From Ficedula albicollis (Eukaryota; Chordata; Aves; Passeriformes; Muscicapidae): a stretch of DNA of 64,000 nucleotides. Numbering within the stretch: position 1 is the first letter of the stretch; each line of letters begins with the position of its first letter. The position numbers and the translations under genes were made by a program. This document shows, one piece after another, positions 1 through 13,000 of the stretch. A model generated the notes under the pieces. The model did not search any database. It saw nothing but the letters and a program-made list of their open reading frames with translations, and had not been told where the DNA came from. The stretch lies in contig NC_021673.1 of the NCBI RefSeq assembly GCF_000247815.1, positions 108,023,432-108,087,431 on the forward strand, given 5' to 3'.

Positions 1-894
1 TAAGAAAAGTATGAAATACACTAAAGATTCATTCACACTTAGTACTATACAGAGTAACTTTAAAAAAGCTATCAAGTATTTTATTTTTAACCTATCTACA
101 TTATGTACAGATCAAGAAAGGCCACAGCAGTTTTTCAACATACAAACCCTTTGAAAGAGGAGAGACTTATGAAGGAGTGACAAGTATCAAAGTGAAGTTC
201 ACTAACAAAGGTATATACTCAGTACAATACTTCAAGAATGACAAGTACACCAGCCCTTGGGCTTTTCTTTCCACCTTTTACTCCAAAACCAATCAGGGGG
301 AGAAGGGGATGGGGCCACAGCAAGATTTTGATGCTGCTGCCAGGGAGCAGGTGCCCTAACACGGAGCAAGGTACAGGGGCACCCCAGAAGGCACCACACA
401 GCCTGCGAGGGTTTTTGCCGTCACAGCAACTGCACTGTAACACTCCTGCCTCAATGTAACTGGGCACAGCCTGGAACTCTGTCAGACAAGTGCTGGCAGT
501 GGGAGCTGGGGCAGGAGCCCAGCACTCCAGTACTGGGAAGCACTGGTATATCACCTCAGTAAGAACTTCAGCATGTACTCGTCAGCCAGACTACAGTCTT
601 TGCATTAGTTTACAGTCCACTATGAACAATTTTCTGCTGCATGTAAACATGAATAACTAGATAAAATACAATCAAACTTTTGTAAAAGTTAATAAAATAT
701 CTTTCTTTTAAAAAAACAAAGTTAGCCTATTACTGCATTGTTTACAATTTTAATAAAATAGTACAACCGTTTGGTTGTTACCAGTCCTGAGTTCACTGTA
801 AGAAAAAATGGCCCTGGCTTCTGCTGAAGGTCTGCACCCACTCCATGCAGTTTGGCAGAAGTCTCCCAATAAAAATGGAATTCCTGCAGAGCAG
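1..894 (-). other. ESCO1: ESCO1 3'UTR and downstream sequence
   Basis: No coding signal is present. On the minus strand the first canonical AATAAA polyadenylation signal I see below the stop is at 85-80, with an ATTAAA-type variant near 753-748. The 3'UTR could therefore be about 150 or about 830 nt, or longer than the window. The region from 250 to 520 is more GC-rich and contains only unsupported short frames. Confidence 0.45.
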
Positions 895-1042
895 TTAAGT
901 CTGGTGCTGTCCATTGAGGAAGTTGTATACCAGGAACTGGCCAGTGCCACAGTACTGTGTTGCAAAGAGCTTTCCATCAGGAGTGGGGTCAGAGAAAGCA
1001 ATTTCTTCCTTGCTTAAGTACGAGCCATATATGAAGTTGCTC
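895..1042 (-). CDS. ESCO1: ESCO1 last coding exon
   Basis: This exon encodes residues 804-851 and the stop TAA at 897-895. It follows the acceptor TTAAACAG ending at 1043. The C-terminal block [20 protein letters not shown] and [10 protein letters not shown] are hallmark ESCO C-terminal sequences. The tail is FLNGQHQT instead of the FINGQNST I recall for human. Confidence 0.96.
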
Positions 1043-4000
1043 CTGTTTAAAAGATGGAAAAAGGAAAAAAGAAAAGAAGATAATTACCCTCAGGGAATAA
1101 TGAAAAATATTTATGCTATTAGGCCAGAAACCATTAATTAAGTGGCACAGACATTCAAAAGGAAAAAATTCTGTTAGGAGGAGATGGCTCTATTCATAGC
1201 ATTTATCTCCTCCTTCCGAAGAGCAAGGAGGATCACTTGCTCTGGGAGAGGTTTAATAAGCGTCTGGTGTTCTAGAAGGAATGTTTGTACAGAACAATTG
1301 CATCAGGAGTTCAAACTCTGAGTTTAAAATAAAAAGTTTGAATTCATTCCAAGTATTTTTTTAATAGAAAAGAAACCGCTAGGGCTGTGACTACAATCAC
1401 TAGGAATGAAAGCAAGCTACAAGTTGGGGTGCCTATGGGGAGGCCTCAAGGGACCAACCTCAAGGTGTAATTCCTAAATGACCATTCAGGAATTAACAAT
1501 ACAAAAAACAAAGGATCAATTTGTTTAACTTGTTCATGAAGAGTATTTTCTGTATGTTTTAGTCTTATTTGAAGGGAGTGTGGGAATCAAGGGATACCAT
1601 TTTAATTCTCTGGCTGGCTGTGTGAGCAATTTTAGAAAATGGAATTCAGGCTTTAAGATCTCAATTGATCTTAAAGAGGAAGTGATATTTTATCCTTAGA
1701 AACAGAAGATACTCTCTTTAGACTCAAGTTCTTCAGTTTCTATAAACTACCCATAAATGTAATTGAAGAGGAAGCAGAAGCTTCACTCATATGGACATTT
1801 CCATTAAATATTGAGGAAAAGATAAAAGGAATTAAATCTTTTTTAATTACTACCAGCTTTATTCTCTTGTCTTTCATGTGTTCAGAAATACGATTTTGCA
1901 AGGTTCTGAAGACTGACTGACTGATTGGGTTTCTGTGACTCCAAGGTACTGTGAAAACCTGAGTGAAATGGGGCAGACATTTTCAAAATGGACCTCAGTC
2001 TGTTACCATGCCTTCAACATACTGAAGTCAGGATTTAGCTGGTTACCAAAATTATGCTATTCCAAGTACCTTTCGCTATGGAAAATGACCAGGTTTAGGC
2101 AGCTGAGCAGATATAACTATTTACTGCCATCCCGAAGCAAGTCTCACTCCTTTCCTTTGCCTTCTGCAACTTCCTACACTCCCTCATCTACACTAGCTCT
2201 AGAGCTCATCAGACCTTTCTACAAACCAATGGAGCACCAGAATAACAAAAATTTTTAGTGAATACAGCAGTGAGCAACTGCAAGGCCAAACAAGAACCAG
2301 AGCACAGCAAAAAGGGAGGTGCAGTGCACAGTTCAGAGGAAAACTGAAGCCTCACTAGCTGCAACAAATCATCAAAATTGATTCCAAAGATTATTTAGTG
2401 CTGTATCTGAGGAAGTAACTCCAGCATCGTTTTGGGGGAGAAATTTTTCCTTTAGAAATAGTTTCTAGGAAGCTACAGAATGCACTATTAAAAATATGCC
2501 AAAAATACAAGCAAATCATCAAGTTAATATGCTTATGTGAATACAGCTTTACTGTCAATAGGTCAGCCAAAACATGATCTGATGGTGATTTGCTCCACCA
2601 GCCAGGCAAGATCAATTGTGCAGGGCAGAACAGCTTTGCTGAGCTCTCCAAATACCCAGGAGGGTGAGGATTGGCAGAGGCAGCAGTACCTGTTCTAGAA
2701 ACTCCAACAAGATGCAAGCACAAACCTGACAGCCCAGCAGTCATTAAGATTTGAGCCATTCTTGCCATTACTCAGAACTGACATTTAAACTTCTTGGAAA
2801 GAAACTGAAGCATTTTTAACATTTATCTAGCACAGATGTTTGAGTCTTTTTTATGGATGTAGCACTTAGTATTCAGCTGGAATACACACTCACTAAAACT
2901 CCACGGAAATTGAAAATATCTATAAGATAAATAGAAAGATAAGAGAACCTGAGTATATATTAAAAAAACCCAAACCAAAACAACAGCTGGAGCCACCAGA
3001 CTACACCCAATAATTTGGTGCACTGGGGTCGCTGTTGCTTCCCTCTTGCTACCTCTAAGGAACGGACAATCAGCCAATGGCTGGGTCCCAGGCCATGGGT
3101 AATGTCACGCTGTGACCAAAGACAGTCCTGTGTCCTTTACTCATAATTACTGTGGAGGAATTTCCCCCTGGGAGTCTGTCAGGGTGACTCATTACAATTG
3201 CACTCAAAGATTTCTGTGGAAGACAAACGACTGTAGACTACTAATGTTAGTTACTGAACTCCACCTAATACTGGAACTGTCAACTGTGTTCAAATCCATA
3301 CCCCCAGTATCACCAGCAGCCTGGAAATACAAGCTTGAGACACACAAAATTATTAATGTCTTGCACTGAGTTCTGTCTAAACCACATGCACCTGAGGAAT
3401 GTTTTCCTCTTACCTAAGACACTCTATCATCCGAGAAGCGATCTTCTTCCGGCGCATCATGCTGAACACCCAGATCCGACTGATCCCACAGATAGCAGGT
3501 TCTGGAGAAGTTGAACAGCACCATGCTTTCTGTCTCTCAAATATCACTTTCTCATTTTCTGAACTGACTTCTGGAACCTTCTCTTCTATAACTCTGTAGC
3601 CCTGCAGACAATGTAAAAAACATTTGTCACTTTATAAAAGCATCACTAATGACTGAAGAAAATAATGTTCAATTTATTTCAGTTAAACATACTTGGCTGC
3701 TAAAATTCTTTATCAAAAAGACTGTATATCTGTTTTGTTTCATTTCTGATAACAGTTTCAAAAATCAAGCAGATGATAAAATATTAAATAAACAAAAAAC
3801 CCTCTAAAGTTTATCTCACTTAAAATAACAGCAACAAATAATCCAATTCTTATTACCATCTGTATTAAAGTGTTTGCATCAATTTCTCTGGCCTTGGCTA
3901 AGACTGTTTTGCTTGTTGTCTGATACTCCCAAGGGACAGCAGAAAACATTACAGTTTGTAATGGACAGATTAGTGACATCAGTGATTAGTACTGCAATGA

Positions 4001-7000
4001 CTTCTTGTCCTGCCTTCCAGTGCAGTTCTGTCCTCTGCTTTTACTTCCTGAGGAGCTGTTATCACCTGGTGATTCAGCTCAATCATACAGAGCATCCACA
4101 ATCATATAGAGCATCCACTCTTTCATCCGACTTCCTGAGGAGCTGTTATCACCTGGTGATTTAGCTCAATCATACAGAGCATCCACAATCATACAGAGCA
4201 TCCACTCTTTCATCCATGTTGGATTTCTACTGGGTAGGGAGTTGAACCTGCTTGTCACAAGCAAGAGTACAGCCAGAGCTGCATAACAGCAGAGGAGGAA
4301 AAATTCCACTCCTCAGCTGTAGCAAGTGTTTAGATTATGAGATCTGTCTGAGCCAAGTACAACACCATCCATGTTTTTCTGTTCAGTGTCAACCACACAA
4401 AACTGAGTAACTACATTTCAGAATGGTCCAACCACCCAGTCTCTTCCTCTGTGGAACATGCATATACAGAATACTAATTTGCTGTGAAAAACAGTTATTA
4501 AACTGACAGATTATCTTTCTCCAATTCAATCACTTACCCACTGTATATGTTCTGCAATTAAGCAGCCAATGACTTTTTTGTCATTAGAAATAAAAAGAAG
4601 AGTTTTAGTTCTAGAGTAGCACATGAGAGGGGTTTGCTGAAATCCCAAGTCATTGTCTACCATTTCTCTGATTTCTTCAACCTGTCAAAATAATTTTAAA
4701 AGCTGTATAAGAAACACGTCTAAATGCGCATTTTTATAAATTTACATTGAAATCACAGATTTGCAGAAATGTATTAGGGTATCTAGAACAGTGAAAGCTA
4801 TTCCAGAAGTTAAGGATTAGCCTGAGTAACCTACAACACATCATCTGCATAAATGTTCCTTAGACAATACTTGTCTGGAAATAGGAAGAGTAAAGACCCC
4901 TCAGGCAGCTTCCATTAAGTCCAAACTACATTAGTCAAAGGCTAACAGAGAGAATGCAGATAATCAAACAGTGAGCTCTGATATTTTAGAAGTAAATTAG
5001 ACCTACAAGGAAAGTTAAAGCAGTTTAAGATTTTTTGTTATTTTTGAAGTCTTGAAAGAACTAATCCATTAATGGTTTTGAGATGACAGCAGGCACAGTG
5101 CCAAGGCAGGTAGAAAATATAGGCATTTGTTTTAAAGGAGTAACTGTTCTCTCTTTCCTACAGCTTTGGAACAGCCTCTATCATCCCTCATCTCCTGTAA
5201 GACAAAGAAGGTGCCCTCACCTATGGTGCACTAAATGGCATAAGCTTCTTGAATGCATGTTGTAGTTACAGTAGTAATGCAAAAGGAGATTAACTGACAC
5301 TTTGAGTATCACAGAATCACAGAACAGGTCAGGTTGGAAGGTATGACATCTGGTCCAACCTCCCTGCTCAAGTAGGGCCATCCTAGAGCACATGGCACAG
5401 GATTGCATCCAGACAGTTCTTGAATATCTCCAGTGAGGGAGACTCCACACCTTCTCTGGGCAATCTGTTCCAATGCATAGGCACCCACACAGTAAAGAAA
5501 ACTGTGTTAAAATGCTTTAAAAAGAATTTTTAACAGGTGTGTTATGAGTTACTCTCTATTTTCTCACCTACCCTTCAGCTACTAATCATTTAATGACACA
5601 TCCAATTATATGAAACACCAAGTCAAACTATTCTTGAAATCAGGCATCCAAGGTTATGACAGCTGTAAGATTATATCAACTTCTGCTACACAGAACTACA
5701 GAGAACTCTATCCTAAATGATTTCATTTGCTACAGTCACCCTTCTTTTTCCTCAGCCATTATATTAAAAAAATCAATGTGTAACAAATGTACTAAACAGA
5801 ATAATCCCACCAGAAAAATAAAACTAAATAAATAAACTGATCTGCATCAAATGTGAAGATTTGTAGCTCCTTTTAAATTCAGTAACTTAAGACTAAAGAA
5901 ACCTGCTACAGCCACACCAGCAATAATATCTCTCTTGGGCATCAATTCAGCCTCCAGAGGTCCCGTCTAACCTCAATCATTCCGTGACTCTGTGGCAGGG
6001 ATACTGTAAAAAGTCCCTATTATCCACAGCAAATCCCCAGCTAAGCAGAGTCAGTGCCAGGCTACAATGAAATGACACTTTAATATGTATGAAAACAGGT
6101 TAGCCAGCAGGATGCTGGAGTACCCAACTGCTCCAAGTCCCCATTAGTGTGCTGGGCCCAGTTTTAGAGCTTCAAGAAAGTCATGAGTCATGGCACAAAT
6201 GGAGACAAGCTAGAAAAGAACATGAGTCATGAATGGAGCTCTAAAAAACATTATTTAGCAGTATAAGCTAAAAAAAATCAGCACATCCAGTCAATCTCAT
6301 TAAGGTAAAAAAAATCAGTTTGTTCAGGCACAAAAAATCTGCTGCAAGGAGGAAAAGAACGATGTTTTCTATAGCTATGGCAGTATGATTAGTACTAATG
6401 AGCTTAAATTGCAGTATGGAGATTCTGTTAAGACATTCAGGGAAAATTTCGTAATGTCATCGTTAGGAAAGCACTGTGATACAGTCTGAAGAGGTCGAAC
6501 AAACCTCTAGCAGTAGAATTTTTAGAAAGTTGTCAGATGCAGCATAACCAGAGCAAATACTGCTTTGGACATGGCAATGGACTAGATGACTTTGAGACCA
6601 CTTCCCACCTAATTCTGTTTTTATCAGAAAGTCACCTAGAGAATGGTGCCATATTTGTACTGTGTTATACAGTTAATAAACTTCAGTTAATTTAGATATA
6701 ACGGGAAATTCATATTACATAAAACATCCGTCAGACATTCCACAAGAATACTTAAAAAAAAAAAAACAAACAAAAAACAACACCAAACTTGAAAAAGTCA
6801 GTTGGCTGACACACTTCCCACCCCTGCCCAGGCCTCTCTATGAAGAAATCAGCAATGCTTAAGAGTGAGGTATCTGACCTGTCTGTGGAAAAGGGAACAG
6901 AACCACTGAAGTCTGGAGGCCAACTTCAACTGTTCTCATGTAAATGACACAAACTTTTCTATGAACATTCTCGTTATGTATATGAAAACATCAAACAAAA

Positions 7001-10000
7001 CGAGACAATACAAGTCCAGTCCTTCTCACCATACCTTTTTAAGTGCGTACTTTGGATCATCGGGAAGGACCATTATTATCTTTCCATCAGGATATTCAGC
7101 CAAGATTCTCTCCTTTTTCCAACCCTAAATAAAACAAACACTTATCTAAACCATATACAAGATGTACTATTACAAACAGAAGTGGCAGATTATTGTTCTA
7201 GACACTGAATTTATGCAGATTTCTCAGAATTTAGCAGTTGCTTTGCTAGAGAAGGAAACTTCAGCTAGCTTTTTAAAAATGAGCACAACAGATAAAATAT
7301 GACGTTATTTATACAATGATTTATACAGTTACCTAACTATACCTCAAAACGATGTGAAACTGTCTTACAATTTCCCAACTAGATTTTTCCCCAGAACTGC
7401 AGTGCAAACTCAATTTTAGAACAGAAGTAGCAAATTCAGCTCAAATAACTGATTTCCAAATGTATGTAAATACTTATATTTTCGAAGTCCAGTGAATGAG
7501 AAAGCCCTAAGTTTTATTAGAAGATTTCTTTTTAGCATAGTTACCTCCACAAATACACACTCAGTTTTAAAAGTCTGGCATGCGAAAGACCTCCAGGAGG
7601 TTCTAAGTGAACTGATTGGCATGCAGTTGCCCAAAATGTAAGGAATATTTTATTTTGTTACTGATCATAACTGTTAAAGCCACAAGAAGGATACTAGAAA
7701 AAAATTTATAACTACCTTCTAAGAATCTAATAGGGAAGGAGACTACGTTGTGTGTATCTGAAGTATAAACATACTCAAAAAAATAGAGGTAATTAACTCT
7801 TCTTCAGATCCACACTCGTGGTGAATAATGAGCAGTACCTGCATGGAAAAAAACAAAACAAAAAAGCCACTTAAATCTAGCAAGATGGGACTGGTAGATA
7901 TTAGAACTCAAGTTGCTTTGATGGGACCTAAAAATATTGAATGCAGAAGTAACTTCAGCCACTAAAAAGGCTGATCTACAAATCTTACTTCAAAGCAACT
8001 TTAAATAAAAAAAGTCTTTGAAGAAACAATACTGATGGAGTAATTCTCATTGAAATCTGTACCTTCCCATAAAATAATGTTTGACTAAAGACCAAGCAAT
8101 GGAATTTGGCACTGCATAAATGCCATATAAACTACCACAAAAAATGTTAAACTTCAGTGTTATATTACTTGATCTGCACCTCAATTTATTCATACTGATT
8201 TTACTCCCTTCCCCCAAGGAGGACACGAAGAGAATAATTTTAGAAATACATCTACATGCTGCTAGCCCTGAAACTATTTAAGTATTAGTTTAGCACTCAG
8301 CATGGCAATGGTTGCAACACAGACACCATTTTAATCCTGTCTGCTTTTCTTCTAAGTAGTAATTGAACAAATGCAGATCCTGCTTGAATTTATATACATG
8401 GTGGTCTGAACACAAAGGGCAGTAAACAGCAGTGTCATCATATTTAGGGGAGCAGGGAAGTGCCATTTGTGGGATTGCAACATGCTTTTTGAGACTCATC
8501 AGAAAGGCATCAAAAATCAGGCAAGGATTACTACTCGCCAACTTCAAAGCTTAGCTCAGTCAAATTTTTGTCTTTTTCTGCGTTTGGTTACCTGTTTGCT
8601 CTGCAAGAGCTTTTGACAGCCTATTTTAAATCACTGCTCAGGATATAAATGCAATGTGTTTGACAATCCTGCTATTACAGCATCTAGACTGCTGCAAGCC
8701 TAGCACAGAAGATTCAATGCTAATTTTTAGGTTAAGGTATTCTGTAAATGTTAGCCAGGTATTTCCACAAAATTAAATCCGATAAAGAACAGAACACTTC
8801 TCAGTATCACAGTATTTATGCCTTTAAGCAACAGTAGATTAGCACAAGTCTAAGAATCTGTAAAATACAATAACTGATTCTCAAATGTATATGACTCATT
8901 TTCATTACTGTCCACCTGATTATCTTCTTAAGTGATCTATATAATATGGAGACTGATGATATTCACAGGAGGGGTAGTTTCTGAATTGAAGTATTTTGGA
9001 ATTCAGAAATGCAGCTTTTAGATGAAGCTTTCCAAAAAGCTTCTGCAATGCCTAAGCTCACCCAGATTTTTAGTGAAGCCATTTTAAAGCCATATTGAGC
9101 CTTTAAAATCATATGCAGCTCTAATTATATTATAAAAAAAACCAAACACGATTTCATATATTTATCTGCACCTTTAGTACCCTTATTGCTGAGTTTTGCT
9201 TCCTTTAAACCAGACAAATGGAAGCAATGCACAAGGCTGACCACAACTCTGTCATTCTGTAATATCGAAGGCAAAGTGCTACAGCTGCAGCTGGGAATAA
9301 TCCTATTAGATATTTGCAGTACACAAAATATGCTTTAGTGACAGCATTTTCATGTAGTCTGAGAATTATTTCCCTAAACACACCTATTAACACTTTTTAA
9401 CCTACCCCCCCCCCACATTTTAACACTACTAAAATACTACTGTCTGCAAGGTATTTCAGGCACTGAGAACTGAAGTGGGACTCTTTCAGCAGACAGATGA
9501 CAAGAATACTTCAGTTGAGTAAGAAACGGAAGTCTTATGCCTGCAATATATAGTATTCTACTGCAATGTCATAAAAACTGGTTTCTCTTTTAATTGACAT
9601 TACTTCAGGACATTAAGACTCATTTACTGCTAAACTGGATGCCCAAGCATTGATATACATCACCTGTGATGACCAAAGAAGTTATAAGGAAAGCAACTCT
9701 TCCCACAGGGAAACATGTTCTGCAAGGCCTGCAGTAAAAGCATGTGATTACAGCACTCCTCCCTGATCCTGAAAGTCTATGCCCAACAAGAGATTACCTC
9801 CAGCCAGCAGCAGCAAGGCAGGCAGAGACCCTTCACCACAACTGGGCAGACTGCTGCTCTACGGGGGTGTGTAAGCACTGTAGCAACAGCCTCCTCCCCT
9901 TCGCGTTGGGACTGCCTATCCTACAAGTATTTGTAATTGCTTGAGAAAATAAGTAAAATAACTCTGCAATGCACAGTTAGCTCCTTTTTAGTCTACCTCT

Positions 10001-13000
10001 AACTTCCTCCCAATTCAAACAAGAATAAAACAGTTGCTTCTGCTGTGTTTATTAAGGGGCAATGGAAATAGGATTACAAAAGACATAGTTACAAAAAGGA
10101 TAATACAGACAAGCAGCTGCTACCAGATCATGAAACAGTGGACAGTAGCTACCACTACAGAGTGCAGTGCATTTTTTTCACTGATTATGATGTATGTCTA
10201 TAAAGAATGAGGTAGAACAGAGGTGTAAAGATGGCTCCAACGTTAACAGCACAGTAACTAAACGTTCAGTGCTCTGTTTTTCATGAATTATGTTCTGCTT
10301 ATAGTATAAAATAATCTCTGATGTAGATTTGTCTTTAAAAGCATAAGTTAGCAGATGTGATAGCCTGCTTCCCCATGAATTTCCTAAGTTTTAGAACTTC
10401 TTACACAGGAGTAGGAAACGATACAGCAATGCTGGTGCCTTTCTGTATCTGTAAAAGCCAATTCTGGCTTTTCTGTACTCACTATTTCTCAACTGAATAC
10501 AAATGCATGAAAAAAAGAACAGTTTTATTTATTTATAAAGTTTTTTTCCTCAAAAATACCAAGGTACTGAAGAAAACATGGCTAATGCTGTATAATTCCT
10601 GGTCTTCACTACAAAACTTATTTATTAATTGTTTCCCCTAGTAATGAAATCTAATGTAAAATTTTGAAAACTATTGTCCTTGACAATTTGCAGCAGAGAA
10701 ACAGGTATACTGCACTTTTCTTTCTGACAAGTACAGATATTCTGCCTCTCCTTCCTATGAATGAAATAGAGAATGAGTTTTTGACTGCAGAACACATCAA
10801 GATCCTTGGATATAACTACCAAGTATTATCCATTCTGCCTCTCCTTCCTATGAATGAAATAGATAATGAGTTTTTGACTGCAGAACACATTAAGATCCTT
10901 GGGTATAACTACCAAATATTATCACCTATTAAAACTTCTCACAGAAGATACTAATGGTAAGAACTTCATTTGTAGTATTATTTTTATGTCATACAGATGC
11001 ATTACTTTTGGAATTAATGCAAATCAAGACAAGGATGAAACCCTTCTAAGATGACATGAACTTCAGCACTACCTTCAACGCCAATATCCTATTAACTTTA
11101 GAGATGCCAAGAAGTCAAATATTGCCTTTCTTTAAATGTGAGACTTGTAAGAAACTCAGATATTAACTTGGATGCAGTTACAGCAGAATAGCTGTACACT
11201 TTCCAAGATTAAACAGCCCAAATAACAGCTTCCTCCATCTTCTTAAGCTCAAGATATTCTTAACCAAGAAGATGAGCTTGAGGTACAAATACATTAACTG
11301 CAATCACATATGACACCTGAATCCACAGGCATTTACTAACTTAAGGTTTTGGCTCTGCAACTTCAAAATGCCATTAAAAACACCTTGCTCTTACAAAAAT
11401 ATTTTGCAGAAATACTAAGTTGATCTTATATGGTATTACAGAGAGGATGCAGAACTGATACTGTGTGGTACCACAGCTAGGAGATTTTATAAAACTGAAT
11501 CATTTATCCATCCCACAGAATTGCCCATCCTGCTGGAGCTAACATCTAATGTGTACATCACTGCTTAGTGCACACACACGCTAGAATGGCATCATTTGTC
11601 TGAGACTCTCAGATGTCTGAAACCAGAGGGAAGTGAGACAAATTGCTCCACTTGTCTGCAGCTGGGGACATCTCTCATTCCTGCTCCAGTGCTATCCTTG
11701 GCCACCTTACCTTCTTGCTAAGTTAATTTGCATGCTTCTATTCATAGCAAATGTCACCCTTAGGAAAACCTGTATCAATCCCTGCCAATCTTCTGTCCCC
11801 AAATCTAGAAATGGTCATTACACAAGGCCTATAATTTCCCAAAGCAAGTATCCAACACCAGCTCCTTGTTGGCCTGTCCTCCTTTTGGGACCTATAATTT
11901 CCCAAAGCAAGTATCCAACACCTTGTTGGCCTGTCCTCCTTTTGGGGGTAACATGACATTTCTAGAGACCTAAACAGAATTTTTTACTACAAGGAGTAAG
12001 ACAGGCCTTTAAAATAACCCATCAAACAAGATTTTATTTTGTTGACGACCTATTAAAACTTCTCACAGAAGATACTAATGGTAAGAACTTCATTTGTAGT
12101 ATTATTTTTATGTCATACAGATGCATTACTTTTGGAATTAATGCAAATCAAGACAAGGATGAAACCCTTCTAAGATGACATGAACTTCAGCACTACCTTC
12201 AACGCCAATATCCTATTAACTTTAGAGATGCCAAGAAGTCAAATATTGCCTTTCTTTAAATGTGAGACTTCTAAGAAACTCAGATATTAACTTGGATGCA
12301 GTTACAGCAGAATAGCTGTACACTTTCCAAGATTAAACAGCCCAAATAACAGCTTCCTCCATCTTCTTAAGCTCAAGATATTCTTAACCAAGAAGATGAG
12401 CTTGAGGTACAAATACATTAACTGCAATCACATATGACACCTGAATCCACAGGCATTTACTAACTTAAGGTTTTGGCTCTGCAACTTCAAAATGCCATTA
12501 AAAACACCTTGCTCTTACAAAAATATTTTGCAGAAATACTAAGTTGATCTTATATGGTATTACAGAGAGGATGCAGAACTGATACTGTGTGGTACCACAG
12601 CTAGGAGATTTTATAAAACTGAATCATTTATCCATCCCACAGAATTGCCCATCCTGCTGGAGCTAACATCTAATGTGTACATCACTGCTTAGTGCACACA
12701 CACGCTAGAATGGCATCATTTGTCTGAGACTCTCAGATGTCTGAAACCAGAGGGAAGTGAGACAAATTGCTCCACTTGTCTGCAGCTGGGGACATCTCTC
12801 ATTCCTGCTCCAGTGCTATCCTTGGCCACCTTACCTTCTTGCTAAGTTAATTTGCATGCTTCTATTCATAGCAAATGTCACCCTTAGGAAAACCTGTATC
12901 AATCCCTGCCAATCTTCTGTCCCCAAATCTAGAAATGGTCATTACACAAGGCCTATAATTTCCCAAAGCAAGTATCCAACACCAGCTCCTTGTTGGCCTG

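Larger units (their letters stand above)
4682..7034 (-). other. ESCO1 intron 7 with CR1 remnants
   Basis: This intron holds three CR1-like fragments near 5308-5530, 5945-5997 and 6475-6605, and A-rich stretches such as 6750-6785. No other feature was recognised. Confidence 0.65.

Noticed and set aside
10664..10954. 96-residue + strand frame with a 31-residue repeat
   Set aside because: It arises from an intronic 93-bp tandem duplication and lacks splice sites, a start context or any recognisable family.
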